64,000 nt of DNA, taken from NCBI GenBank assembly GCA_032251515.1, contig JAVVDU010000011.1, forward strand, positions 4,444-68,443, in the 5' to 3' direction. This DNA comes from Carthagonibacter sp032251515. Lineage in GTDB: Bacteria > Gemmatimonadota > Gemmatimonadetes > Palauibacterales > Palauibacteraceae. Made by a program: the position numbers and the translations under genes. Below, piece by piece: positions 1 to 8,333 of this stretch. The number at the start of each line of letters is the position of its first letter. Positions within the stretch are counted from its first letter, which is position 1. The notes below the pieces were generated by a model. It saw only the letters and a program-made list of their open reading frames with translations, ran no database searches and was not told the DNA's origin.

Positions 1-1
1 G

Positions 2-1036
2 CAGGAGATCCTGCGCGCCCTGCAGTCCGATGTGCGGCGCGAGTACTGCGAGCTGGTGGCGCGGGAGTACCCCGACTGGACGCACGAGGGCGGCGAATCC
101 GGCCCGCCCCTGTCGGTGGACGTGATGCGGCGCTTCCTCGGTCCCCTGCTCGAGCACGAGGCCGGCTGCATGCTCGTGGTGTTCGACTGCCTGCGGCTCG
201 ACCAGTGGCGGGCCATGCGCCCCCTGCTGGAGGACGTGTTCGACGTGGAGGAGACCCTGTACTCGTCCATCCTCCCCACCGCCACCGCCTTCTCGCGCAA
301 CGCGATCTTCTCCGGGCTGTTCCCCGACGAGATCGAGGAGCGGCGGCCCGGCTGGTACGAGTCCGGCTCCGAGGAGGGGTACAACAAGTTCGAGGACGAG
401 CTGTTCGCGACGCACGTGCGCGAGCTGGCGGGCGCGGACGTGCCCACCCACTACGAGAAGGTGTTCGGGGCGGAGCAGGGGGACGACCTGCTGCGGCGCC
501 TCCCCGGCTGGCTGAGCCGCCGTGCCGCCACGGCCGTGGTGTTCGGGTTCGTCGACCTGCTGACCCACGGGCGCTCGGAGTCGCACCTGATCTGGGAGGT
601 GGCGCGCGACGCCGCCGCCCTGCGCTCCCTGACCGTCACCTGGTTCGAGCGTTCGCCCGCCTTCGCCGCGCTGCGCGAAGCGGCCCGGCGCGGCGTGCCC
701 GTGCTCCTCACCACCGACCACGGGTCCATCCACTGCAACCGCGGCGCGGTGATCTACGCGAAGCGCGACGCCACGGCGAACCTGCGCTACAAGTTCGGGC
801 GCGACCTGCGGGTCGAGGCGCCCTCGGCCGTCCTGATCACCGACGACCCCGACGCGCTGCGGCTCCCGCCGCGCGGCTACGGCAACCGCTACGCCCTGTG
901 CCTCGAGGACCACTACTTCGTGTATCCCACGAAGCTGCGGGAGTACCAGGGCCGCTACCGCGACAGCTTCCTGCACGGCGGGGTGAGCCCCGAGGAGATG
1001 ATCCTGCCGGCGGCGCTCCTGACGCCCCGCACCTGA
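2..1036 (+). CDS. PorX-like PglZ-domain protein (5' truncated)
   Basis: The frame is open from the first bases, so the start lies upstream of the window and only the C-terminal part is present. The visible part is an alkaline-phosphatase-superfamily PglZ domain: a metal-site segment VVFDCLRLDQW (about nt 179-211), a candidate nucleophile segment TATAFSRN, and TTDHGSIH near nt 713-736. The stretches FGFVDLLTHGRSE, LRSLTVTWFERSP and TANLRYKFGRDL closely resemble the C-terminal half of PorX, the receiver-PglZ response regulator known from type IX secretion control in Bacteroidetes. An N-terminal receiver domain would be expected upstream but cannot be seen. It precedes an MsbA-type transporter by 13 bases. 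The family call is firm; the regulatory role is inference. Confidence 0.85.
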   Translation, partial: QEILRALQSDVRREYCELVAREYPDWTHEGGESGPPLSVDVMRRFLGPLLEHEAGCMLVVFDCLRLDQWRAMRPLLEDVFDVEETLYSSILPTATAFSRNAIFSGLFPDEIEERRPGWYESGSEEGYNKFEDELFATHVRELAGADVPTHYEKVFGAEQGDDLLRRLPGWLSRRAATAVVFGFVDLLTHGRSESHLIWEVARDAAALRSLTVTWFERSPAFAALREAARRGVPVLLTTDHGSIHCNRGAVIYAKRDATANLRYKFGRDLRVEAPSAVLITDDPDALRLPPRGYGNRYALCLEDHYFVYPTKLREYQGRYRDSFLHGGVSPEEMILPAALLTPRT

Positions 1037-1049
1037 GGCGCGGAGGGCG

Positions 1050-2984
1050 ATGAGCGGCGGCCGGCGCGCGGGGCCCGGCCGGGAGCGGGGGCCGGCGGTG
1101 CGGCTCGCCGCCTTCCTGCGCCCCTTCGCGGGACCGTTCGCCGTCAGCCTCGTCCTGACCGTCGTGTCGGCGGGGTTCGACGTGTTCAGCCTCGTGCTGG
1201 TCATCCCCCTCCTGCAGGCCCTGTTCGGCGCCGGGCCGGTGCTCGGCGGGGCGGGGGCGAGCGCCGTGGAGCGCCTCCTCGACTCGGTGGCCGGCGAGCT
1301 GATCCGGGCCGCCGGGCCCCTCGACACTCTGCGCAACGTGTGCGTCCTCATCCTCGCCGCCATCCTGCTCAAGAACGCGGCGATCGTGGGGTCGAAGTAC
1401 TTCGCCGTGCGGGTGCGCGAGGGAGTGGAGAGGGACCTGCGCGAGGCCGTGTTCGGCCACCTGCAGCGCCTGCCGCTCGCCTGGTACGGGCGGGCGCGCA
1501 CCGGGCAGGTGCTGGCGCGGGTGCTGGCCGACACCAAGCAGGCGCGCGAGGTGGTCAGCTACGCCCTGCTGGACCTGTTCCGGAAGATCGCCACCACCGT
1601 GGCCTACGGGGCGGCGCTCGTCTTCCTGTCGTGGCGGCTCTCGCTGCTCGCGCTGGCCCTCGCGCCGCTGCTCGCGTTCGGGATCGCCCCCCTGCTGCGC
1701 CGCCTGCGGCACGGGTTCCGGCGGGCGTTCGACGAGCAGGGCGAGCTGCTGTCGGTGGTGCAGGAGGCGGTGAGCGGGATCCGGCTCGTGAAGGCCTCCG
1801 GCGCCGAGGCGCACGAGCGGGAGCGGTTCCGCGCGCGTTCGCGCCGCTACGAGCGCCGCATGGTCCGCACCGGCGCGCTGTCGGGGCTCGCCGCGCCGCT
1901 CTCCGAGACCCTGTCCTCGGTGGTGGCCGTCCTGCTGGTGTGGCTCGGGGCGCGCATGGTGCTGGTGGACGCCACCCTGCAGCCCGAGCAGTTCCTCGCC
2001 TTCGTGACCATCGCCCTGCAGCTCATCTCTCCCGTGAAGGCGATCGCCGACTTCCCGTCGCGCCTCCAGGGCTCGGTGGCCGCCGCCGAGCGCCTGTTCG
2101 AGGTGCTGGACGAGCCGGCCGAGCCGGCCTCCGGGGCCCGGCGGGCCGCGCCGCCCCGCGACGGGATCCGGCTGGAGGGCGTGGAGTTCGCCTACGAGCC
2201 CGGCCGGCCGGTGCTGCGCGACATCGATCTCGAGGCGCGTCCCGGGCGGGTCGTGGCTCTCGTGGGCCCGTCCGGCTCCGGCAAGAGCACCCTCGTCGAT
2301 CTCCTGCCGCGGTTCATCGAGCCCACCGCCGGGCGGGTGCTCCTCGACGGCACGGACCTGCGGGAGTTCGACCTGCGCTCCCTGCGCGCCCTGTTCGGGA
2401 TCGTGAGCCAGGAGACGGTGATCTTCCACGACACGGTGCGCGCGAACATCGCGTACGGCGACCCGGTGCGCAGCGACGACGAGGTCCGCGCCGCGGCCCG
2501 CGCCGCCCACGCCCTCGCGTTCGTCGAGGCGCTGCCCGCGGGGCTCGACACGCCGCTCGGCGACCGCGGGGTGCGGCTGTCCGGCGGGCAGCGCCAGCGG
2601 ATCGGCATCGCCCGCGCCGTGCTGCGCGACCCGCCCGTCCTCATCCTGGACGAGGCCACCTCGTCGCTCGACACGGAGTCGGAGCAGGAGATCCAGCGCG
2701 CCCTGGCCGGCCTGTTCCGCGGGCGCACCGTGTTCGTCATCGCGCACCGGCTGTCCACCGTGCACGGGGCCGACGAGATCGTGGTGCTCGAGGAGGGGCG
2801 GATCGTGGAGCGGGGCACGCACGCCGGGCTGCACGCGCGCGGCGGCGCGTACCGGCGGCTGCACGACCTGCAGTTCGCGGCGCCGGGCGTCGCGTCGGAC
2901 GCGAGGCCGGACCGGGCGGCCGGCGCGACGTCCGGCGCGGCGCCGGGTCAGGCGGCCGGCACGGGCCCCGGCGCCGCCTCGTAG
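1050..2984 (+). CDS. ABC transporter, fused permease-ATPase (MsbA type)
   Basis: A 644-residue half-transporter with the exporter layout. Residues 1-340 form an ABC type-1 transmembrane domain of about six helices, followed by a nucleotide-binding domain. Walker A is GPSGSGKST near residue 406, the signature is LSGGQRQR near 510, and Walker B is LILDEATS near 531, followed by a switch histidine in IAHRLST. Family members flip lipid A core or other lipid-linked glycans across the inner membrane using ATP. The next genes are a Kdo-kinase-like protein and two glycosyltransferases, which supports a lipopolysaccharide role. ATG at 1050 has a GAGGG ribosome site. The C terminus is rich in Ala and Gly, and the last 37 bases overlap the convergent kinase gene. 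It could instead export another lipid or peptide. Confidence 0.88.
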   Translation: MSGGRRAGPGRERGPAVRLAAFLRPFAGPFAVSLVLTVVSAGFDVFSLVLVIPLLQALFGAGPVLGGAGASAVERLLDSVAGELIRAAGPLDTLRNVCVLILAAILLKNAAIVGSKYFAVRVREGVERDLREAVFGHLQRLPLAWYGRARTGQVLARVLADTKQAREVVSYALLDLFRKIATTVAYGAALVFLSWRLSLLALALAPLLAFGIAPLLRRLRHGFRRAFDEQGELLSVVQEAVSGIRLVKASGAEAHERERFRARSRRYERRMVRTGALSGLAAPLSETLSSVVAVLLVWLGARMVLVDATLQPEQFLAFVTIALQLISPVKAIADFPSRLQGSVAAAERLFEVLDEPAEPASGARRAAPPRDGIRLEGVEFAYEPGRPVLRDIDLEARPGRVVALVGPSGSGKSTLVDLLPRFIEPTAGRVLLDGTDLREFDLRSLRALFGIVSQETVIFHDTVRANIAYGDPVRSDDEVRAAARAAHALAFVEALPAGLDTPLGDRGVRLSGGQRQRIGIARAVLRDPPVLILDEATSSLDTESEQEIQRALAGLFRGRTVFVIAHRLSTVHGADEIVVLEEGRIVERGTHAGLHARGGAYRRLHDLQFAAPGVASDARPDRAAGATSGAAPGQAAGTGPGAAS

Positions 2985-3763
2985 CCCGCCCGCAGCGCCG
3001 GCAGCGACGAGACGGCCGCCGCCAGGCCGAGGCGGCGCAGCGAGCGCTCGAGGCGGGCCAGGTTCGCCTCCGCCGCGGCGCCTCGCACTCCGCCGGCCAC
3101 GAAGCGGCCCCGGTCCCAGTCGATGACCAGCGGCCCGAGCCCCGCGCGCCCCGTGGGGACGAGGACGTTCCAGGCGTTCAGGTCCGCATGCCGTCCCCCC
3201 GCCTCGTGCACGCGCCGCACCGCGCGGCCGATCTGCTCGAGGCGGGCCGCGGCCCGGCCGGGGCGGGCGCCGCGCAGCACGAGGGCGGCGGGCGAGAAGC
3301 CGGCGGCGCGGCGGCTCACCAGGGCGGCGGCGTACGCGGGGCCGGGGCCGATCCGCGTCTGCACGGCGGCCAGCACCTCGGGCACCGGGGCGCCGGCCAG
3401 CCGCAGGCGCTCGGTCAGGGCCAGCTCGTCGAGCGCCCGGTCGCCGCGCAGGTAGCGGCGCCGGTTCACCCGCCGCAGCCAGCCGCCCCGGCGGAACGGC
3501 CGCACCACCACCTCGCCCAGCGCGCCGGCCGGCAGCAGGAACGCCGCGCCCCGGCCGCCGGGCGGCCCCGCGGCGCGTACCGCCTCCACCTCGCAGCCCG
3601 GGCCGGGGCCCTCGCCCCCGTCGTCTCCCGCCTCCCGCGCGGCGGCCAGCAGGCCGAGCGCGTCGAACGCGGGGCGGAAGTCGGACCGCACCACCGCCAC
3701 GGTGCCGGGCACCCGCACGACGTCGAAGCGGCCGCGCAGCGCGGCGGGGAGGGACCAGGGCAT
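2948..3763 (-). CDS. kdkA: 3-deoxy-D-manno-octulosonic acid (Kdo) kinase family protein
   Basis: A 271-residue protein with a lipopolysaccharide-kinase fold. The catalytic loop HADLNAWNV is at about residues 192-200 and the metal-binding segment VIDWDRGR at 213-220 corresponds to the kinase DFG region. KdkA phosphorylates the Kdo residue of the LPS inner core at the cytoplasmic face of the membrane. ATG at 3763 was chosen because it gives the usual family length; the frame stays open further upstream, but that would run into the divergent glycosyltransferase region. The gene is convergent with the MsbA-type gene, overlapping it by 37 bases, and divergent from the glycosyltransferase at 3900. 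The kinase family is clear; the exact sugar acceptor is inferred from context. Confidence 0.8.
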   Translation of the reverse strand: MPWSLPAALRGRFDVVRVPGTVAVVRSDFRPAFDALGLLAAAREAGDDGGEGPGPGCEVEAVRAAGPPGGRGAAFLLPAGALGEVVVRPFRRGGWLRRVNRRRYLRGDRALDELALTERLRLAGAPVPEVLAAVQTRIGPGPAYAAALVSRRAAGFSPAALVLRGARPGRAAARLEQIGRAVRRVHEAGGRHADLNAWNVLVPTGRAGLGPLVIDWDRGRFVAGGVRGAAAEANLARLERSLRRLGLAAAVSSLPALRAGYEAAPGPVPAA

Positions 3764-3863
3764 GCCCCACGATCGCACATCCTCGGCGCCCCGGGAAAGG
3801 GCACGAGGCGGGGCAGGGCTTCCGGCACACCGCGTACGTCCGGCCCGGCCGGGCCGCCGCGCG

Positions 3864-3893
3864 TTGCCGGACCGGCACGCGCGCGGGTAGGTT
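3864..3893 (+). promoter_or_regulatory. Candidate promoter placing transcription start at the ATG (leaderless)
   Basis: A TTGCCG box (3864-3869), an 18-base spacer and TAGGTT (3888-3893). Only six bases separate the -10-like box from the ATG at 3900, so transcription would begin at or next to the start codon. No Shine-Dalgarno sequence precedes the ATG, which fits a leaderless message. Confidence 0.45.
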
Positions 3894-3899
3894 CCGCGC

Positions 3900-4982
3900 A
3901 TGGATGCCTGCGTGCCGATCCGGGTCCTGCACGTCGAGTCGGGCCACGAGTGGCGGGCGACCCGGGACCAGGTGCGCCTCCTCGTGGACGGCCTGCGCGG
4001 GGAGCCGCACATCCACCAGGCCGTGGCCACCCTCGAGGGCTCCCGGCTCGCCCGGGAGACGGAGGAGATGGGCGTGCCGGTCGTGCCGCTGCCCTGGGCC
4101 ACCGGCACCGATCCCCGGGCGCTGCGGATGCTGGCCAAGGTCGCCGCGACCGACTGGGACGTCCTGCACGCGCACGACACCCAGGCCCTGCGCCTCCTGG
4201 TCTACGTGCAGGCCCTGGAGGGCTCCCGGACGGCGCTCGTCGCGTCGCGCCGGGTGGTCGGCCTGCCGGCCAGCGGCTGGAAGTGGCGGCGGGCGCGCGT
4301 GGTGCTCGCCGTGTCGAACGGCGCGCGGCGCGACCTGCTGGCCGCCGGCGTCGAGCCGTGCCGGGTGATCGTCGTCCGCAGCGGGATCGACGTGGGGGAG
4401 CTCCACCCGCAGCTCGTCGGGCGGCTGCGCGACCGGGTGGGCGCGCGCGACGAGCACCTGCTGGTGGGATCCGACGCGGCCCTGGAGGCGAACCGGGACC
4501 ACGAGACGCTGGTGCGGGCCGCCGTCGGGGTGAGCGAGCGGCAGGACCGGGCCCGCTTCGCGCTGCTCGGCGACGGTCCGGCGCGGCGGCGGCTGGAGGC
4601 CCTGATCGACCGGTACGGCCTCGCCGGCCGCGTCTGCCTGCCCGGTTTCGTGCCCGACGCACGCCGCTCGCTGGCCGACTGCGACGTGTTCGTGCTGCCC
4701 GCGCGCGGCGAGGAGCTCGCGACGTCGGCGCTCGACGCGCTGGGGGCCGGCGTGCCCGTCGTGCTGCCGACCGGCGACGGACCCGAGCGTTTCGTGGGCT
4801 CGGGCATCGTCCCGGTGCCGCGCGGCGACCCCGTGGCGATGGCGGAGGCGATCGGCGGCCTGCTGGACGACCCGGAGCGGCGTCGCCGGCTCGGCGAACA
4901 GGGCCGCCGGTTCGCGGAGGCGCACGGCCGCGACCGCATGGTGCGGGGCACCCTGCGGGCCTACCGGACCGTGATGCACTGA
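3900..4982 (+). CDS. Glycosyltransferase family 4
   Basis: A 360-residue GT-B-fold glycosyltransferase. The N-terminal half carries ATRDQVRLLVDGL and VLHAHDTQAL, typical acceptor-side elements. The C-terminal half has GDGPARRRLEALIDRYGL, LPGFVPDARRSLADCDVFVLPA and an ALDALGAGVPVV nucleotide-sugar-binding segment as in GT4 retaining enzymes. It probably adds a sugar to the LPS core or to a related lipid-linked glycan at the cytoplasmic face of the inner membrane. It lies between the divergent kdkA-like gene and a GT2 gene, consistent with core assembly. The terminal E-x7-E pattern is modified to EELATSALDALG. The donor and acceptor cannot be read from sequence. Confidence 0.85.
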   Translation: MDACVPIRVLHVESGHEWRATRDQVRLLVDGLRGEPHIHQAVATLEGSRLARETEEMGVPVVPLPWATGTDPRALRMLAKVAATDWDVLHAHDTQALRLLVYVQALEGSRTALVASRRVVGLPASGWKWRRARVVLAVSNGARRDLLAAGVEPCRVIVVRSGIDVGELHPQLVGRLRDRVGARDEHLLVGSDAALEANRDHETLVRAAVGVSERQDRARFALLGDGPARRRLEALIDRYGLAGRVCLPGFVPDARRSLADCDVFVLPARGEELATSALDALGAGVPVVLPTGDGPERFVGSGIVPVPRGDPVAMAEAIGGLLDDPERRRRLGEQGRRFAEAHGRDRMVRGTLRAYRTVMH

Positions 4983-5136
4983 GCCGCGCCGGCCGGGAGC
5001 CGGACCCGCACGGCCCGCGAGGAACGGGGCGGGGGCCGGGAGGTACACGAGGAGACGGCGGCGCGCGCCGCCGCCGCGACGTGAAGACACGCCCCCACGC
5101 GCGGGGCTCGGGATACAGGAAAGGAGGCCGCGGACC

Positions 5137-5907
5137 GTGATCTGGGTCGCGCTGCCGATACACGACGAACAGCACACCGCCGGGCCGCTCCTGTGGCGAC
5201 TGCGGCAGGTGTTCGGAGAGGCGGGCGAGGACTACCACGTGCTCGCCCTCGACGACGGGTCCACGGACGGCACGGCCGATGCGCTCGAGCCGTACACCCG
5301 CGTCATGCCCCTCACCGTGCTGCGCCACGAGCGGCGCCGGGGCTTCGGCCCGTCGCTGGAGCGGCTGATCCGCGAGGCGGTGCGGCGCAGCGACTACCCG
5401 CGCCGCGACGGCCTGCTCGTGATGCAGGCCGACTTCACCGACGCCCCCGAGGCGATCCCCGAGCTGCTGCGCCGCTTCCAGGGCGGGTCGGACCTGGTGA
5501 TCGGCTGCCCGACCGTCTGCGAGGGGGCCCCGCGCGCCGTCCGCGCCGGGCGGCGCGGGGCCGGCCTGCTCACCCGGTCCCTGCCGCGGCTGGAGGGGAT
5601 CGACGATCTCGTGTCGGGGTTCCGCCTGTACCGGCTCGTGGTGCTCCGCAAGGCCCTGGCCGAGCTGGCCGAGGGGGAACCGCTGGTGCGGCGGGACGGC
5701 TGGGCCGCGCACCTCGAGCTGCTCGCCGCCGTGACCCCGCACGTGCGCCGCTCGGACGAGGTCGAGTTCACCTCCCGCTACACCTGCCGCTACCGCCGCA
5801 GTCGCTTCCGGACCCTGCCCGCGCTGTGGTCGCTGTTTCTCGCCACCCGGGCCGCCCGACGGTCCGGCGCCGGCGGGACGCCGCAGGCGGCCGGGGGAGG
5901 TGCGTGA
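5137..5907 (+). CDS. Glycosyltransferase family 2
   Basis: A 256-residue GT-A enzyme resembling polyprenyl-phosphate sugar transferases. It starts MIWVALPIHDE, has the nucleotide-binding DDGSTDGT at about residues 43-50, and QADFTDAPEAIP in the place of the metal-binding acidic motif. Family members move a sugar from a nucleotide donor to a lipid phosphate or glycan. No membrane helices are evident, so it is probably a peripheral inner-membrane protein. The GTG start at 5137 follows an excellent AAAGGAGG site at 5120-5127. It overlaps the DUF3108 gene by four bases (GTGA), so the two are likely co-translated. The acceptor is unknown. Confidence 0.85.
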   Translation: MIWVALPIHDEQHTAGPLLWRLRQVFGEAGEDYHVLALDDGSTDGTADALEPYTRVMPLTVLRHERRRGFGPSLERLIREAVRRSDYPRRDGLLVMQADFTDAPEAIPELLRRFQGGSDLVIGCPTVCEGAPRAVRAGRRGAGLLTRSLPRLEGIDDLVSGFRLYRLVVLRKALAELAEGEPLVRRDGWAAHLELLAAVTPHVRRSDEVEFTSRYTCRYRRSRFRTLPALWSLFLATRAARRSGAGGTPQAAGGGA

Positions 5908-6821
5908 GGCGCGCCGCGGCCCTGCCGGCCGGGCTCCTCGCCGCTCCCCTCCTGCTCGCGGCATCGACCTTCGCGGGGGCGGCGGCGACGTCCGCGCCCC
6001 GCGCGGCGCCGCAGGCGCGTCCGGCTCCGGCGTCCGCGCCGGCGGACACGCTGGCCGCGTGGCGCTTCCCGGTGGGCGAGCGCATGGAATACTCCGTCAC
6101 CTGGGCCGGGCTGCGGCTCGGCACCGGCGCCCTGACGGTGGAGGGGCTCGACACCCTGGACGCCGGGCCGGCGTGGCGCGTCGCCCTGACCCTCGAGGGC
6201 GGGCCGCCGTTCTACCGGATCGACGACCGCATGACCACCTGGATCCGGGCCGACTCGGCCTTCGGGTCGCTCCGCTTCGAGCAGCGCCAGCGGGAGGGGA
6301 GCTACCGGCGGCACCGGCGGATCGAGATCGACCCGGCGGCGCGCATCTACACCCGCTACGACCGCAAGGACGGCGAATGGGTGCGCCACGGGACCGAGGC
6401 CGACGTGCCCACCCCGCCCGGCGCCCTGGACGAGATCGCCTTCATCTACTTCGCCCGACTGCTGCCGCTCGAGCCGGGGCGCCGCTACGAGTTCCACCGC
6501 TACTTCAAGGAGGCCGGCAACCCGGTCACCCTCGAGGTGCTGCGCCGCGAGCAGATCCGCGTGCCGGCCGGCCGGTTCGACGTGGTCGTGGTGCGCCCCG
6601 GGATCCGCGAGCGCGGGATGTTCGCCGAGGGCGGCGAGGCCGAGATCTACCTGACCGACGACGCGCGGCGCATCCCGGTCCGCGTGAAGGCCGCGATGCC
6701 CGTGGGATCGGCCGAGTTCTTCCTCACGGGCTACGAGCCCGGCGGCGCGCCCGGCAGCGAGCCCGGCAGCCCGCCGGGCGGCGTCCCCGGCGGCGTCCCG
6801 GAGGGCGGGACCGGAAGATGA
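5904..6821 (+). CDS. DUF3108 domain protein, predicted periplasmic
   Basis: A 305-residue protein. The GTG start at 5904 overlaps the preceding stop (GTGA) and follows a GGGGGAGG site. A signal peptide is visible at residues 1-30 (Arg-Arg, then a leucine- and alanine-rich core). From about residue 45, RFPVGERMEYSVTWAG and the following beta-strand-rich region match DUF3108, a family predicted to be periplasmic or outer-membrane associated; its biochemical role is not established. The C terminus is a Pro-Gly-rich tail with repeated GGVPGG-like units. Coupling to the GT2 gene before and the deoxyhypusine-synthase-like gene after suggests a shared operon, but the functions do not obviously connect. 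Confidence 0.8.
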   Translation: MRRAAALPAGLLAAPLLLAASTFAGAAATSAPRAAPQARPAPASAPADTLAAWRFPVGERMEYSVTWAGLRLGTGALTVEGLDTLDAGPAWRVALTLEGGPPFYRIDDRMTTWIRADSAFGSLRFEQRQREGSYRRHRRIEIDPAARIYTRYDRKDGEWVRHGTEADVPTPPGALDEIAFIYFARLLPLEPGRRYEFHRYFKEAGNPVTLEVLRREQIRVPAGRFDVVVVRPGIRERGMFAEGGEAEIYLTDDARRIPVRVKAAMPVGSAEFFLTGYEPGGAPGSEPGSPPGGVPGGVPEGGTGR

Positions 6822-7807
6822 TCCGCCGCCCGCGGGAGCCGGCGCCGCACCGTCCCGACGAGCGGGAGCGCCTCCGCCGGGTGCCGGTGGCCGAGCGGCC
6901 CGACCGGGTGCGGCCGGGCGACTTCGCCGCTCCGCCCCGTCCCGGCGCCGGGTTCGACGACTTCCTGGACTCGCTGCCCCGTCTCCTGCAGGCGGAGGCG
7001 CTGCGCGAGGTGGCCCGCGGGGTGGCCGGGGCGGCGCGCAAGGGGCGCACCTGCCTGTGGATGCTGGGCGGGCACGTCGTGAAGACCGGGCTCGCGCCGG
7101 TGCTCATCGACCTGATGGAGCGGGGAGCGGTGACGCACGTCGCGGTGCCCGGCTCCACGGTGATCCACGACTACGAGACGGCCCGTTTCGGGGGGACCTC
7201 CGAGGACGTGGAGGCCGGGCTGGCCGACGGGACGTTCGGGATGGCGCGCGAGACGGGGCGGGACATGAACCTCGCCATCGTGCGCGGACGCGACGCCGGG
7301 CTGGGCCTCGGCGAGGCCCTCGCCGCCGACCTGGCGGGCCGCGACGACCTGTTGCACCCCGACCTGTCGCTGCTGCTCGCGGCGCGGCGCCACGGGATCC
7401 CCCTCACCGTGCACGTGTCGATCGGGGCCGACATCCTGCACCAGCATCCCGAGGCCGACGGCGCCGCGCTCGGCGAGACCTCGCTCCGCGACTTCCTCGC
7501 CCTGTCGCGATCGATCGAGGGCCTGGACGACGGCGGCGCCGTGCTGAACGTGGGCTCGGCCGTGCTGCTGCCGGAGGTGTTCCTGAAGGCCCTGGCCGTG
7601 CGGCGGAACCTGGCCGAGGGGCGCCCGCGCGCCTTCCTGGCGGCCGATCTGGACATGATCCGTCACTACCGGCCGCGCGTGAACGTGGTGGAGCGTCCGA
7701 CCCGCACGGGCGGCGGCACGGGCTTCCAGATCACCGGCCACCACGAGATCCTGGTGCCGCTTCTCGGGTGGGCCGTCGCCTCGGAGCTGGCGGCCGCCGG
7801 CGCCTGA
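6818..7807 (+). CDS. Deoxyhypusine-synthase-like protein, function unassigned
   Basis: A 329-residue protein whose ATG overlaps the previous stop (ATGA). The sequence looks like the Rossmann-type deoxyhypusine synthase superfamily: WMLGGHVVKTGLAPVLIDLM near residues 80-99, VIHDYETARFGGTSEDVEAG, VHVSIGADILHQHP, GGAVLNVGSAVLLPEVFLKA and ITGHHEILVPLL. Eukaryotic deoxyhypusine synthase uses NAD and spermidine to modify eIF5A, which most bacteria lack. Bacterial relatives therefore act on other substrates, for example in polyamine metabolism, or are uncharacterised. I recognise the superfamily but not a specific reaction. No membrane or signal segments are present, so it is cytoplasmic. Confidence 0.65.
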   Translation: MIRRPREPAPHRPDERERLRRVPVAERPDRVRPGDFAAPPRPGAGFDDFLDSLPRLLQAEALREVARGVAGAARKGRTCLWMLGGHVVKTGLAPVLIDLMERGAVTHVAVPGSTVIHDYETARFGGTSEDVEAGLADGTFGMARETGRDMNLAIVRGRDAGLGLGEALAADLAGRDDLLHPDLSLLLAARRHGIPLTVHVSIGADILHQHPEADGAALGETSLRDFLALSRSIEGLDDGGAVLNVGSAVLLPEVFLKALAVRRNLAEGRPRAFLAADLDMIRHYRPRVNVVERPTRTGGGTGFQITGHHEILVPLLGWAVASELAAAGA

Positions 7808-7836
7808 ACCGGCCGGCCGAGCGCCCGCGGTCGTCT

Positions 7837-7865
7837 TTGCGCGCTTCCCGGTCGGTTCCTATATT
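7837..7865 (+). promoter_or_regulatory. Strong sigma70-type promoter
   Basis: TTGCGC (7837-7842), a 17-base spacer and TATATT (7860-7865), the best -10 box seen in the window. Transcription would start near 7872, giving a leader of about 55 bases before the TTG start at 7927. Confidence 0.6.
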
Positions 7866-7926
7866 CGCCCCGCCGCGCGGATGGAGAGACCGTCCGCGGC
7901 GGCGAACCCCCACGGAGGAGGTCCAC

Positions 7927-8190
7927 TTGGGTTCTTCGAAGTACAAGCCGACCACCCTCGAGCTCGCTCGCGACGAGCTCTTCAGTCATATCCAGCGGTG
8001 TGGTGTCCTCGAGGCCGAGGAAACCGAGCGCTTCGATTGGATGAAGGACACGGTCGAGTACCTGGGCGAGCGGTATCCCGACCTCGACGCCGGGCAGCTC
8101 GCGGAGCTCGCGGCGATCGGGCACCGGTACTGCCAGCCGGCGATCCCCCACGGCAAGGTGACGGCAGCCGAGCAGGGCAGCGAGGCCTGA
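7927..8190 (+). CDS. Small acidic protein of unknown function
   Basis: An 87-residue cytoplasmic protein. The start is taken as TTG at 7927 because a GGAGGAGGT site lies immediately upstream (7914-7922) and the coding frame then reads GSSKYKPTTLELARDELFSH. It is mostly helical in appearance, with a single internal Cys-Gly pair (RCGVLEAEETE) and a further Cys near the end (HRYCQPAIPHGK). I do not recognise a domain. It has its own strong promoter and a structured region downstream, indicating a separate, possibly highly expressed, transcription unit. It is too ordered and conserved-looking to be a chance frame. Confidence 0.7.
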   Translation: MGSSKYKPTTLELARDELFSHIQRCGVLEAEETERFDWMKDTVEYLGERYPDLDAGQLAELAAIGHRYCQPAIPHGKVTAAEQGSEA

Positions 8191-8258
8191 CGACACGAGG
8201 CTGAAGCGGAACTGGAACCTCCGTCATCGCGGCCGTCCGCGGCCGCACACAGTCGATC

Positions 8259-8297
8259 CCTCCCGGGCCCGGGAGGCGCCGTGAACGCGGCGCCTCC
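8259..8297 (+). terminator. Two overlapping GC hairpins, possible terminator or attenuator
   Basis: An 18-base perfect palindrome (8259-8276) overlaps a second hairpin with a 10-base stem, arms 8272-8281 and 8288-8297 and loop TGAACG. They share the GGAGG at 8272-8276 and so cannot both form. No T-tract follows. They lie between the small gene ending at 8190 and the CNNM gene starting at 8334. Confidence 0.45.
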
Positions 8298-8333
8298 GAG
8301 CTGCGGCCCGGTCCGCCGGTCCCCCGCCGGCCC

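Noticed and set aside
837..5177. A 1446-codon open frame on the minus strand
   Set aside because: It is antisense to several genes with clear motifs. Long stop-free antisense frames are expected at this GC content, and the translation is low-complexity Arg/Pro/Gly.
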